From: Paracoccaceae bacterium
GTDB lineage: Bacteria > Pseudomonadota > Alphaproteobacteria > Rhodobacterales > Rhodobacteraceae
Reading direction: 5' to 3'
DNA length: 5,858 nt
Assembly: GCA_003561595.1 (NCBI GenBank)
Contig: PWWF01000167.1
Span: forward strand, 1 to 5,858
Positions 1 through 5,858 of the stretch are shown piece after piece (the stretch's first letter is position 1; the number at the start of each line of letters is the position of its first letter). The position numbers and the translations under genes are program-made. A model generated the notes under the pieces. That model was not told the origin of the DNA and searched no databases. It saw nothing but the letters and a program-made list of their open reading frames with translations.

Positions 1-1046
1 CTTTCATCGCCTCGGTCGGTGACGATCTGCAGGACCGCTATGGCGTGACGCTGGAACATGTGCGGCTGGCCGATACCGCCGATGCCGTGACCCGCGTGAT
101 TTCCGAGCGTCAGGCCGGGCGCGACACGGGCGGCGCGGTCGATGCGATCTGGATCAACGGGGCCAATTTCGCCAGCATGAAGGAACAGGGGCTGCTGTTC
201 GGCCCCTTTGCCGAGGATCTGCCCAACTGGCCGCTGGTCGATACCGACGCCAACCCGGCGGTGCTGATCGATTTCACCCTGCCGGTCGAGGGGTTCGCCA
301 GCCCCTGGGCCATGTTCCAGATGGTGTTCGAATATGACAGCGCCGTGGTCGCGGACCCGCCCCGTTCCCTCGACGCGCTGCGCGACTGGATTGCCGCGAA
401 TCCGGGCCGCTTCACCTATCCGCAACCCCCCGATTTTCTGGGCGCGAGTTTCCTGAAACAGGCGCTTTACGGTGTGCTGGACGACCCGGCGCCACTGCTG
501 GAACCCATAGGCGAAGATTATGACGAGATCACCGCCCCGCTGTGGGAATTTCTGGATGAGATCACGCCAAATCTGTGGCGGCAGGGCCGCGCCTATCCGG
601 CCAATGAACCCGCCCTTGCGCAGCTTCTGGCAGATGGCGAAGTCGATATCGGTTTCGCCTTCAACCCCGGTCGCGCCTCGGCCGCGATTGCAGATGGCGA
701 ATTGCAGGACAGCGTGCGCACATTCGTTTTCGACGGGGGCACGCTGGCCAATGCCTCTTACCTCTCGATCCCCTATAACGCGGCCAATATCGAAGCCGCG
801 CTTGTGCTTGCAAACCTGATCCTCGACCCCGAAATTCAGGCCCGCGCGCAGGACCCCGATGTGCTGGGCTTTCAGACCGTACTGGGCATGGACCGGCTGG
901 ACGCAGAGGATCGCGCAAGGTTCGAAGCGCTGGATCTGGGCATCGCCACCCTGCCCCCGGAGGAGATGGGCACCGGACTGTTGGAGCCGCATCCCGACTG
1001 GATGACCCGTCTGGCCGAGGACTGGGCCGAGCGTTACGGCCGGTAA
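1..1046 (+). CDS. ynjB: YnjB-type ABC transporter substrate-binding protein (5' partial)
   Basis: This is the periplasmic solute-binding protein of an ABC importer; it would capture the substrate and deliver it to the permease encoded just downstream. The reading frame is open from base 3 with family-like residues (FIASVGDDLQDRYG) before the first possible GTG at 45, so the true start and signal peptide lie upstream of the window. About 347 residues are visible; E. coli YnjB is roughly 390. Family landmarks, matched from memory, are VRLADTADAV near 60-90, a GGAVDAIWINGANF stretch near 130-170, SMKEQGLLFGPFAEDLPNW near 174-230, TYPQPPDFLGASFLKQ near 414-461, PLWEFLDEITPNLWRQG near 537-588, and a C-terminal EPHPDWMTRLAEDWAERYG ending in TAA. 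The gene is followed after 1 nt by the permease gene. Family membership is secure. The transported compound is unknown; iron-, thiamine- or polyamine-type binding proteins are only distant alternatives. Confidence 0.93.
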   Translation, partial: FIASVGDDLQDRYGVTLEHVRLADTADAVTRVISERQAGRDTGGAVDAIWINGANFASMKEQGLLFGPFAEDLPNWPLVDTDANPAVLIDFTLPVEGFASPWAMFQMVFEYDSAVVADPPRSLDALRDWIAANPGRFTYPQPPDFLGASFLKQALYGVLDDPAPLLEPIGEDYDEITAPLWEFLDEITPNLWRQGRAYPANEPALAQLLADGEVDIGFAFNPGRASAAIADGELQDSVRTFVFDGGTLANASYLSIPYNAANIEAALVLANLILDPEIQARAQDPDVLGFQTVLGMDRLDAEDRARFEALDLGIATLPPEEMGTGLLEPHPDWMTRLAEDWAERYGR

Positions 1047-1047
1047 C

Positions 1048-2718
1048 ATGGCGCGCGCCGGGCTCTGGGCCGCGCTGGGGCTGCTGGCGCTGCCGGTTCT
1101 GGCGGGGCTGGCAGGCGTGATCGCGCCAGCATTCGGTTATCTGCCCGCATTGGGCGGCACGGAACTGAGCCTTGATCCCTGGCGCGGGTTGCTGGGCTGG
1201 GGCGGGCTGGGGCATGCCATGCGCCTGTCGGTGACAACGGGCGTCCTGTCCACGGCGCTATCGCTCGCGATGACCTTTCTGATCGTGGCCGCATGGCAGG
1301 GCACGCGCAGTTTCGCCTGGGTGACGCGCGCGCTGGCCCCGATGCTGGCCCTGCCCCATGCGGCCGCAGCCTTCGGGCTGGCCTTTCTGATCGCGCCCTC
1401 GGGCTGGATCGCGCGCGCGCTTTCGCCCTGGGCGACAGGGTGGGACCGCCCGCCTGACCTGCTGATCGTGAATGACCCATTGGGGCTGGCGCTGGTCGCG
1501 GGGCTGGTGGTCAAGGAAGTGCCGTTCCTGCTGCTGATGACATTGGCCGCGCTGCCGCAGGCCGACAGCCTGCGCAGCCAGATGATCGCGCGGGGGCTGG
1601 GTTACGGGCGCGTCATGGGCTGGATGAAAGTGGTCGCTCCGCGTGTCTATGCCCAGATCCGGCTGCCGGTCTATGCAGTGCTGGCCTATTCGATGTCGGT
1701 CGTGGATGTCGCGCTGATCCTTGGCCCCACACGCCCGCCCACGCTGGCGGTGCAGATCCTGGAATGGACGAACCACCCCGATCTGCGCCTGCGCTTTCAG
1801 GCCGCCGCCGGGGCCTGCCTGCAACTGCTGCTGGTCGTGGGCGCGCTGGCGCTGTGGCGTCTGGCCGAGCGGTTGGTGGCGCGGCGCGGCGCGGGCTGGG
1901 CCGCAGGCGGTGCGCGGGGCGTGGGCGCGGACCGGGTGCTGCGGCCTGTGGGCGCGGGCGTGGCACTGGCCATCGGGCTGGCCGTCGGGCTGGGGCTGGC
2001 GGGTCTGCTGGTCTGGTCCTTTGCCGGGCTGTGGCGCTTTCCCGCGCTCTGGCCCGATGCCTGGGGCCTGCGCAACTGGGCGGGCCAGTCCGACATGCTG
2101 GCGCGGCGCATCTGGCAGAGTGCGGCGATCGCGCTGGGGGCGAGCGTGATCGCGCTGACCCTCAGCGTGGCGGCGTTGCAGACGCAGGGTGCGCGCCCGG
2201 CCCGCATCATGGGGCTGATCTATCTGCCGCTGATCGTGCCGCAGATCGCCTTTCTGCCGGGGCTGGCGAGCTTTGCGCTGATCCTCGGGCTTGATGGCAC
2301 GCTTGGGACCGTGATGGCGGTGCATCTGGTCTTCGTGCTGCCTTATGTCTATCTGGTGCTGGCCGATCCGTGGCGGGCCTGGGATGCGCGCGCGGGGCTG
2401 GTGGCCGCAAGCCTTGGCGCGCGGCCCCTGCGCGTTCTGTGGGCCGTGCGCCTGCCGATGCTGCTGCGCGCGCTCTGCGTGGCCTTTGCCGTGGGCTTTG
2501 CCACATCCATCGCGCAATATCTGCCCACATTGCTGATCGGGGCGGGCCGCGTGGGGACCGTGACGACCGAGGCCGTGGCGCTGGCCTCTTCGGCCAACCG
2601 GCGGCTGATCGGGGTCTGGGCCGTGGTTCAGATGGCGCTGCCAATGGCGGTGTTTGCCACCTGCCTGACGCTGCCGGCCTTGATATGGCGCAACCGGCAG
2701 GGCATGCGCATCGGATGA
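1048..2718 (+). CDS. ynjC: YnjC-type ABC transporter permease with two fused membrane domains
   Basis: This is the inner-membrane channel subunit of the importer, 556 residues; E. coli YnjC is about 511. It is a tandem fusion of two binding-protein-dependent permease domains, the ThiP/FbpB-like layout. Roughly twelve hydrophobic segments can be seen, near residues 5-26, 59-82, 96-117, 143-165, 207-226, 253-271, 303-325, 356-375, 387-411, 418-438, 475-497 and 522-545. Each half has an EAA-type cytoplasmic loop that should dock on the ATPase: ARGLGYGRVMGWMKVVAPRV at 181-200 and AASLGARPLRVLWAVRLPML at 453-472. The hydrophilic, Arg/Gly-rich stretch 272-300 looks like the inter-domain linker. ATG at 1048 is 1 nt after the upstream TAA; no convincing Shine-Dalgarno precedes it, so translation probably depends on coupling. 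Its end overlaps the ATPase start (ATGA). The substrate cannot be read from the sequence. Confidence 0.94.
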   Translation: MARAGLWAALGLLALPVLAGLAGVIAPAFGYLPALGGTELSLDPWRGLLGWGGLGHAMRLSVTTGVLSTALSLAMTFLIVAAWQGTRSFAWVTRALAPMLALPHAAAAFGLAFLIAPSGWIARALSPWATGWDRPPDLLIVNDPLGLALVAGLVVKEVPFLLLMTLAALPQADSLRSQMIARGLGYGRVMGWMKVVAPRVYAQIRLPVYAVLAYSMSVVDVALILGPTRPPTLAVQILEWTNHPDLRLRFQAAAGACLQLLLVVGALALWRLAERLVARRGAGWAAGGARGVGADRVLRPVGAGVALAIGLAVGLGLAGLLVWSFAGLWRFPALWPDAWGLRNWAGQSDMLARRIWQSAAIALGASVIALTLSVAALQTQGARPARIMGLIYLPLIVPQIAFLPGLASFALILGLDGTLGTVMAVHLVFVLPYVYLVLADPWRAWDARAGLVAASLGARPLRVLWAVRLPMLLRALCVAFAVGFATSIAQYLPTLLIGAGRVGTVTTEAVALASSANRRLIGVWAVVQMALPMAVFATCLTLPALIWRNRQGMRIG

Positions 2719-3347
2719 GCCTGCGACTGGAAAACCTGATCATACTGCGCGATGGCGCGCCCATGGTGGCGCTGGATCGCACGGTCGCGCCGGGCGAGGT
2801 GCTGAGCGTCATGGGCCCGTCGGGCTGCGGGAAATCCACGCTGCTGGCGTGCCTGGCGGGCGCGCTGCCGCCAGTGTTTCAGGCGCGGGGACGCGTCTGG
2901 CTGGACGGGCGCGAGATCACGGACCTGCCCAGCCATGCGCGGCGTCTGGGGATGCTGTTTCAGGATGACATCCTGTTCCCGCATCTGTCGGTGGCGGGCA
3001 ATCTGGGGTTTGGTCTGGCGCGCGGGGTGCGCGACCGCGCGGGCGCCATCGAGGATGCGCTGCGCGAGGCGGGGCTGGCAGGGATGGGCGCGCGCGACCC
3101 GGCGACACTCTCGGGCGGGCAGCGGGCGCGGGTGGCGCTGATGCGCACGCTTCTGTCCGCGCCACGCGGGCTGTTGCTGGATGAGGCATTCTCCAAACTC
3201 GACACCGAACTGCGCGCGCAGATGCGCGGCTTTGTCTTTGGCCGGGCGCGCGCACATGGGCTGCCCGTGGTGATGGTCACCCATGATATCGAGGATGCGC
3301 GCGCTGCAGGCGGGCCGGTGGTGGATGTGATGGGTCGGGTGCTTTGA
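2715..3347 (+). CDS. ynjD: YnjD-type ABC transporter ATP-binding protein
   Basis: This is the cytoplasmic ATPase that powers the importer, 210 residues; E. coli YnjD is about 217. All nucleotide-binding-domain motifs are present in order: Walker A GPSGCGKST at 34-42, Q-loop Q83 in LGMLFQDDILFPHL, signature LSGGQ at 132-136, Walker B LLLDE at 153-157, D-loop SKLD at 160-163, and H-loop H190 in VMVTHD. One oddity is DEAFSKLD, where most importer ATPases read DEPFS: residue 158 is Ala instead of Pro. The frame is open far upstream (from about 2370), but that part overlaps the permease gene out of frame and has no transporter character. ATG at 2715 overlaps the permease stop by 4 nt (ATGA) and gives the family-typical N-terminus MSLRLENL. 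It is the last gene of the operon and is followed by strong hairpins. There is no extra C-terminal regulatory domain. Confidence 0.95.
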   Translation: MSLRLENLIILRDGAPMVALDRTVAPGEVLSVMGPSGCGKSTLLACLAGALPPVFQARGRVWLDGREITDLPSHARRLGMLFQDDILFPHLSVAGNLGFGLARGVRDRAGAIEDALREAGLAGMGARDPATLSGGQRARVALMRTLLSAPRGLLLDEAFSKLDTELRAQMRGFVFGRARAHGLPVVMVTHDIEDARAAGGPVVDVMGRVL

Positions 3348-3378
3348 GTTGACGTCGCGCACCGCCCTGGCGGGGTAA

Positions 3379-3425
3379 GGCGCCCGCTCGGGGTGCCCAC
3401 CCCCCCCGCACCCGTCGCGGGCGCC
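3379..3425. terminator. Hairpin 1 of convergent terminator region
   Basis: A perfect 9-bp inverted repeat, GGCGCCCGC at 3379-3387 and GCGGGCGCC at 3417-3425, encloses a 3x3 mismatch bulge and a further perfect 6-bp stem, GGGTGC at 3391-3396 with GCACCC at 3408-3413. The apical loop of 11 nt is mostly C. It starts 31 nt after the importer operon stop and sits between two convergent genes, where a terminator is expected. There is no U-tract on either strand, so it is not a textbook intrinsic terminator; it could act with Rho or by blocking 3' exonucleases. The structure is seen directly; the function is inferred. Confidence 0.6.
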
Positions 3426-3452
3426 TGCCCGGACGGGGCCGGGCGGGCAGGC
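3423..3452. terminator. Hairpin 2 of convergent terminator region
   Basis: A perfect 9-bp inverted repeat, GCCTGCCCG at 3423-3431 and CGGGCAGGC at 3444-3452, with a 12-nt loop. It lies 2 bp beyond the stop codon of the minus-strand regulator gene (stop complement at 3455-3457), so for that transcript it is the first structure met after translation ends. It shares bases 3423-3425 with hairpin 1, so the two cannot both be fully paired in one RNA. No U-tract follows in either direction. It is a probable terminator or 3'-end stabiliser for the regulator mRNA. Confidence 0.55.
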
Positions 3453-3454
3453 CG

Positions 3455-4321
3455 TCAGCCCAGCGGGATCACCCCGGTCCAGAGCCTTCGGATCAGGTCC
3501 GGCTGGCCACGCAGCCCGGTCTTGGCGTAGATCTGCTTGGAATAGTGGCGCGCGGTTTCCAGTGTCAGGCCAAGGATCGCAGCCGCCTCGCGCAGGCTGG
3601 CGCCGTGGCCCAGCGCACGCGCCAGCCGCGCCTCGGGCAGGGCAAGGCCCAGATGGCGGGCAAGCACCTCGGGCGTGGGCAGGGGCTGATCGGTCGCGCG
3701 CAGATAGCCGGTATCGCCCTCGCGCAGCATCTCGACCCCATTGCCCAGCGCCACCACCCCCTGCGCCATGCCGCCCTGCCCCCCGGCCCGCGCCAGCAAC
3801 GCGCGCGCCACCGGATCAGCCGCCGCGATCTCGCCGCGCGGCCCGAATCGTACAGCCCCCACCCCCATCCGCCGCGCCAGCGCCTGCATCTGCGCGGCCT
3901 CGCGCCGCAGCGCCTGCATCTGCACGGCCATCTCCATCGCCTGTTCCAGATGTGGCACCAGCGACGACAGCAGCGCCGAATCGCGCGCCTGAAACGCCGC
4001 GCCCGTCAGCAACAGCCACGCAGCCCCCTGCGGCCCGGACAGTCCCAGGGCGCGCGCATCGCCATCACCGCACAGACCAGGTACGCGCTCCGCCAGTTCC
4101 GCGCCCGTATAGACGCGGCGCAGGCGCAGCCCGGCCAGCGCCGGGGGCAGCGGCTGGTCCGCAACGCCCTGCGCGTCCCAGCACGCGCCCGCCAGCCAGA
4201 ACCGCATGTCATGGGCCCTTGTCGCGGTCTGCACCGCCTGCAGCATCCCGGGCCAGCCATCTTCCGCGACCCCGGCCCGCGCGATGGCGAGAAGCACTGC
4301 ACTGTCCTGCGGTGTCACCAT
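3455..4321 (-). CDS. LuxR-type helix-turn-helix transcriptional regulator
   Basis: This is a DNA-binding regulator of 288 residues. The C-terminal domain (about 224-282) is a LuxR/GerE-type helix-turn-helix: ALPEARLARALGHG, then REAAAILGLTLETARHYSKQ with the likely recognition helix around 253-267, then IYAKTGLRGQPDLIRRL. Residues 115-152 (LEQAMEMAVQMQALRREAA) form a probable coiled coil or signalling helix. Residues 153-210 (GVGAVRFGPRGEIAAADPVA) look like a small PAS-like fold, as in many Rhodobacterales regulators of this layout. Residues 1-110 have no motif I can name. No acyl-homoserine-lactone-binding signature or receiver domain is recognisable. The start is ATG at 4321, with AGAGGA at 4330-4325 only 3 nt upstream; codon 2 is GTG and would be better spaced, so either may be used. 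The gene is convergent with the importer operon and divergent from cysD, making local control of cysDN or autoregulation plausible but unproven. Confidence 0.88.
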   Translation of the reverse strand: MVTPQDSAVLLAIARAGVAEDGWPGMLQAVQTATRAHDMRFWLAGACWDAQGVADQPLPPALAGLRLRRVYTGAELAERVPGLCGDGDARALGLSGPQGAAWLLLTGAAFQARDSALLSSLVPHLEQAMEMAVQMQALRREAAQMQALARRMGVGAVRFGPRGEIAAADPVARALLARAGGQGGMAQGVVALGNGVEMLREGDTGYLRATDQPLPTPEVLARHLGLALPEARLARALGHGASLREAAAILGLTLETARHYSKQIYAKTGLRGQPDLIRRLWTGVIPLG

Positions 4322-4333
4322 GAATCCTCTACT

Positions 4334-4347
4334 CTCCCATATGGGAG
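4334..4347. promoter_or_regulatory. 14-bp perfect palindrome, candidate operator
   Basis: CTCCCATATGGGAG is a perfect 14-bp palindrome centred between 4340 and 4341. It lies 12 bp upstream of the regulator ATG, just outside its Shine-Dalgarno, and about 60 bp upstream of cysD. Dimeric helix-turn-helix regulators such as LuxR-type proteins bind sites of this form, so the neighbouring regulator is the obvious candidate. If transcribed towards the regulator, the same bases could form a 5-bp hairpin with an AUAU loop next to the ribosome-binding site. The repeat is seen directly; protein binding is inference. Confidence 0.5.
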
Positions 4348-4363
4348 GTGCGCGCAGCCTAAC

Positions 4364-4377
4364 CTGTCTTTAGACAG
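4364..4377. promoter_or_regulatory. Inverted repeat CTGTCT-TT-AGACAG, second candidate operator
   Basis: Perfect 6-bp arms are separated by 2 nt and centred between 4370 and 4371, exactly 30 bp from the centre of the first palindrome. It ends 32 bp before the cysD ATG, a usual position for a promoter-overlapping operator. Its arms differ from those of the first palindrome, so a single protein may not bind both. It could belong to a second regulator or be the upstream part of the cysD promoter. Confidence 0.42.
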
Positions 4378-4409
4378 CCGCAAAGCCCGAAACAGCGCCG
4401 AGGACGATC

Positions 4410-5312
4410 ATGAGCATCCGCACCCTGACCCATCTGCAACGGCTGGAGGCCGAGGCCATCCATATCATGCGCGAGGTGGTGGCCGAGGCCGAGAACCCCG
4501 TCATGCTGTATTCCGTGGGCAAGGACAGCGCGGTCATGCTGCATCTGGCGAAAAAGGCGTTCCACCCCGCGCCCCCGCCCTTTCCGCTGATGCATGTCGA
4601 TACGACATGGAAATTCCGCGACATGTATGCGCTGCGCGACCGCGCCGCCCGCCGCGCCGGGATGCAACTGATCGTCTATCAGAACCCAGAGGCCGTGCGT
4701 CGCGGCATCAACCCGTTCGATCATGGCGGGCTGCACACTGATATGTGGAAGACCGAAGGGCTGAAACAGGCGCTCGACCAGCACGGGTTTGACGCGGCCT
4801 TCGGCGGCGCGCGGCGCGATGAGGAAAAGAGCCGCGCCAAGGAACGCATCTTCAGCTTTCGCACGGCCAGCCACCGCTGGGACCCGAAAAACCAGCGCCC
4901 GGAGTTGTGGCGCGTGTTCAACGCACGCAAGGCCAAGGGCGAATCGATGCGGGTCTTTCCGCTTTCGAACTGGACCGAGCTGGATATCTGGCAATATATC
5001 CATCTGGAAAATATCGAAATCGTGCCGCTTTATTTCGCGGCGCCGCGCCCGACCGTCATCCGCGACGGGCTGATGCTCATGGTCGATGACGACCGCTTCC
5101 CGCTTAACGGCGAGGAACCGGTCACCCGCTCGGTCCGCTTTCGCACGCTGGGGTGCTACCCGCTGACCGGCGCGGTCGAAAGCACTGCCGACACGCTGCC
5201 CCAGATCATTCAGGAAATGCTGCTGACCACGACCTCGGAACGGCAGGGACGCGCGATTGACCATGATCAGGCCGCGTCGATGGAGAAGAAAAAGCAGGAA
5301 GGGTATTTCTGA
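4410..5312 (+). CDS. cysD: Sulfate adenylyltransferase subunit 2 (CysD)
   Basis: This is the catalytic subunit of ATP sulfurylase. With the GTPase CysN it makes adenosine 5'-phosphosulfate and pyrophosphate from ATP and sulfate, the first step of cytoplasmic sulfate assimilation. It has 300 residues, essentially full family length (E. coli CysD is 302). It is a PAPS-reductase-like N-type ATP pyrophosphatase: the PP-loop SVGKDS is at 35-40, followed by [12 protein letters not shown] at 62-73, [15 protein letters not shown] at 132-146, a [11 protein letters not shown] stretch at 156-166, then [15 protein letters not shown] and [11 protein letters not shown]. It ends with the characteristic C-terminus [14 protein letters not shown] 4410 follows GAGGA at 5 nt spacing and gives the standard N-terminus [17 protein letters not shown]. 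The stop overlaps the cysN start by one base. No missing catalytic motif was seen. Confidence 0.97.
   Translation: MSIRTLTHLQRLEAEAIHIMREVVAEAENPVMLYSVGKDSAVMLHLAKKAFHPAPPPFPLMHVDTTWKFRDMYALRDRAARRAGMQLIVYQNPEAVRRGINPFDHGGLHTDMWKTEGLKQALDQHGFDAAFGGARRDEEKSRAKERIFSFRTASHRWDPKNQRPELWRVFNARKAKGESMRVFPLSNWTELDIWQYIHLENIEIVPLYFAAPRPTVIRDGLMLMVDDDRFPLNGEEPVTRSVRFRTLGCYPLTGAVESTADTLPQIIQEMLLTTTSERQGRAIDHDQAASMEKKKQEGYF
5296..5303 (+). promoter_or_regulatory. Ribosome binding site of cysN inside the end of cysD
   Basis: AGGAAGGG, a strong Shine-Dalgarno, lies within the last codons of cysD and 8 nt before ATG 5312. It settles the cysN start and shows that cysN can recruit ribosomes itself as well as by coupling to cysD through the TGATG stop-start overlap. 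Confidence 0.7.
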
Positions 5313-5858
5313 TGGCCGACACCTACCGCACCGACGCCCTGATCGCAGAGGATATCGACGCCTATCTGGACACGCATCAGCACAAGACCATGCTGCGGTT
5401 CATCACCTGCGGATCGGTCGATGACGGCAAATCCACGCTGATCGGGCGGCTTCTGTATGACAGCAAGATGATCTTCGAGGATCAGCTTGCCGCACTGGAA
5501 AATGACTCGCGCAACAGTGGCACCCAGGGCGAGAATATCGATTTCGCGCTGCTGGTGGATGGGCTGGCAGCCGAGCGCGAACAGGGCATCACCATCGATG
5601 TGGCCTATCGCTTCTTTGCCACCGAAAAGCGCAAATTCATCGTGGCCGACACGCCGGGGCACGAACAATACACGCGCAACATGGTCACGGGTGCCTCTAC
5701 CGCCGATCTGGCCGTCATCCTGATCGATGCGCGCAAGGGCGTGCTGACCCAGACCCGGCGGCACAGCTATCTCGCGCAACTGATCGGCATTCGCCATATC
5801 GTGCTGGCCGTGAACAAGATGGATCTGGTGGGCTACGATCAGGCGACCTATGATACGA
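5312..5858 (+). CDS. cysN: Sulfate adenylyltransferase subunit 1, GTPase (CysN, 3' partial)
   Basis: This is the GTPase subunit of ATP sulfurylase; GTP hydrolysis drives the unfavourable sulfate adenylation carried out with CysD. Only the first 182 codons are in the window. The translation-factor GTPase domain is clear: G1/P-loop GSVDDGKST at 34-42, a switch-I region with [15 protein letters not shown] at 88-102, G3 [17 protein letters not shown] at 113-129, and G4 NKMD at 168-171. The short leader ([19 protein letters not shown]) before the domain is normal for CysN. The start at ATG 5312 overlaps the cysD stop by one base and has a good ribosome binding site. Many alphaproteobacteria carry a CysN-CysC fusion with a C-terminal APS kinase; the window ends before that could be seen. 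EF-Tu, SelB or NodQ are alternatives only in the last sense: NodQ is a CysNC homologue, and no nodulation context is present. Confidence 0.96.
   Translation, partial: MADTYRTDALIAEDIDAYLDTHQHKTMLRFITCGSVDDGKSTLIGRLLYDSKMIFEDQLAALENDSRNSGTQGENIDFALLVDGLAAEREQGITIDVAYRFFATEKRKFIVADTPGHEQYTRNMVTGASTADLAVILIDARKGVLTQTRRHSYLAQLIGIRHIVLAVNKMDLVGYDQATYDT

Larger units (their letters stand above)
4322..4409. promoter_or_regulatory. Divergent control region between regulator and cysDN
   Basis: This 88-bp gap must hold both outward promoters and the translation signals of the regulator gene and of cysD. It is visibly less GC-rich than the flanking genes. It contains two perfect inverted repeats (4334-4347 and 4364-4377), the regulator Shine-Dalgarno (complement of 4325-4330) and the cysD Shine-Dalgarno GAGGA at 4400-4404, 5 nt before ATG 4410. 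I could not assign a convincing -35/-10 pair on either strand; a weak minus-strand pairing exists but is near chance level. The role is inferred from position and structure. Confidence 0.6.

Noticed and set aside
45..47. GTG at 45 as the start of the binding-protein gene
   Set aside because: The frame is open from base 3 with conserved residues upstream, and starting here would lose the signal peptide and the family's N-terminal region; the gene begins outside the window.
1258..2517. Long open frame (about 419 codons) antisense to the permease gene
   Set aside because: Its product is rich in Arg, Gln, His and Pro with no domain character, and it mirrors a clear membrane protein on the + strand. 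Such frames are normal in GC-rich DNA.
2628..3362. Open frame of about 244 codons antisense to the ATPase gene
   Set aside because: The + strand ATPase has every expected motif; the antisense product is His/Gln/Arg-rich without a recognisable fold.
3400..3407. Run of eight C as a phase-variation tract or sequencing slip
   Set aside because: It lies in the non-coding loop of a terminator-like hairpin, so a length change would alter no reading frame or visible promoter spacing.
4349..4356. TGCGCGCA 8-bp palindrome between the two larger inverted repeats
   Set aside because: Short and made mostly of alternating GC, so it is expected often by chance in such DNA.
4356..4385. Minus-strand promoter for the regulator: TTGCGG, 16 bp, TAGGCT
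   Set aside because: Only about three of six matches in each box, close to chance; I would not annotate it without a mapped transcription start.
4322..4409. SAM-type or other sulfur riboswitch upstream of cysD
   Set aside because: The space left after the palindromes (about 30 nt before ATG) is too small, and no multi-stem or pseudoknot arrangement is visible.
4359..5264. Open frame of about 301 codons antisense to cysD
   Set aside because: It overlaps almost the whole of cysD, whose catalytic motifs are unmistakable, and also runs through the divergent control region. No family features.
5267..5797. Open frame of about 176 codons antisense to cysN
   Set aside because: It is a mirror of the CysN GTPase domain, with composition typical of a reverse-strand shadow.

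Overview
The window is ordinary-looking chromosomal DNA from a GC-rich alphaproteobacterium. Strong G/C preference at third codon positions and the protein character point to Rhodobacterales (Rhodobacter/Roseobacter-type), but this is an impression from the sequence and no database was searched. It is densely packed: six genes, of which the first and last run off the window edges, and only two non-coding gaps (107 and 88 bp).

Left part (1-3347, + strand): a three-gene ABC importer operon of the YnjB-YnjC-YnjD type. It encodes a periplasmic binding protein (5' end missing), a fused two-domain inner-membrane permease and a single ATPase. The genes are separated by 1 nt or overlap by 4 nt, so they are almost certainly co-transcribed and translationally coupled. 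The substrate of this family is not established.

Middle (3348-4409): the importer operon converges on a minus-strand LuxR-type regulator gene (3455-4321). The convergent gap holds two strong GC-rich hairpins that share three bases and are best read as a bidirectional terminator region. The regulator has an alpha-helical/coiled-coil and PAS-like middle and a C-terminal LuxR helix-turn-helix. It is divergent from the sulfate-activation genes. The 88-bp gap between them carries two perfect inverted repeats, each 14 bp long, with centres exactly 30 bp apart.

Right part (4410-5858, + strand): cysD, then the start of cysN, overlapping by 1 nt. These are the two subunits of ATP sulfurylase, which activates sulfate to adenosine 5'-phosphosulfate for assimilation. 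CysN is cut by the window end, so a C-terminal APS-kinase (CysC) fusion can be neither confirmed nor excluded.

The most interesting signal is the divergent regulator/cysDN control region: a family-typical LuxR-type protein beside sulfate-activation genes, with paired palindromes that are natural operator candidates. I saw no mobile element, CRISPR array, tRNA, rRNA or clearly new multi-gene system.
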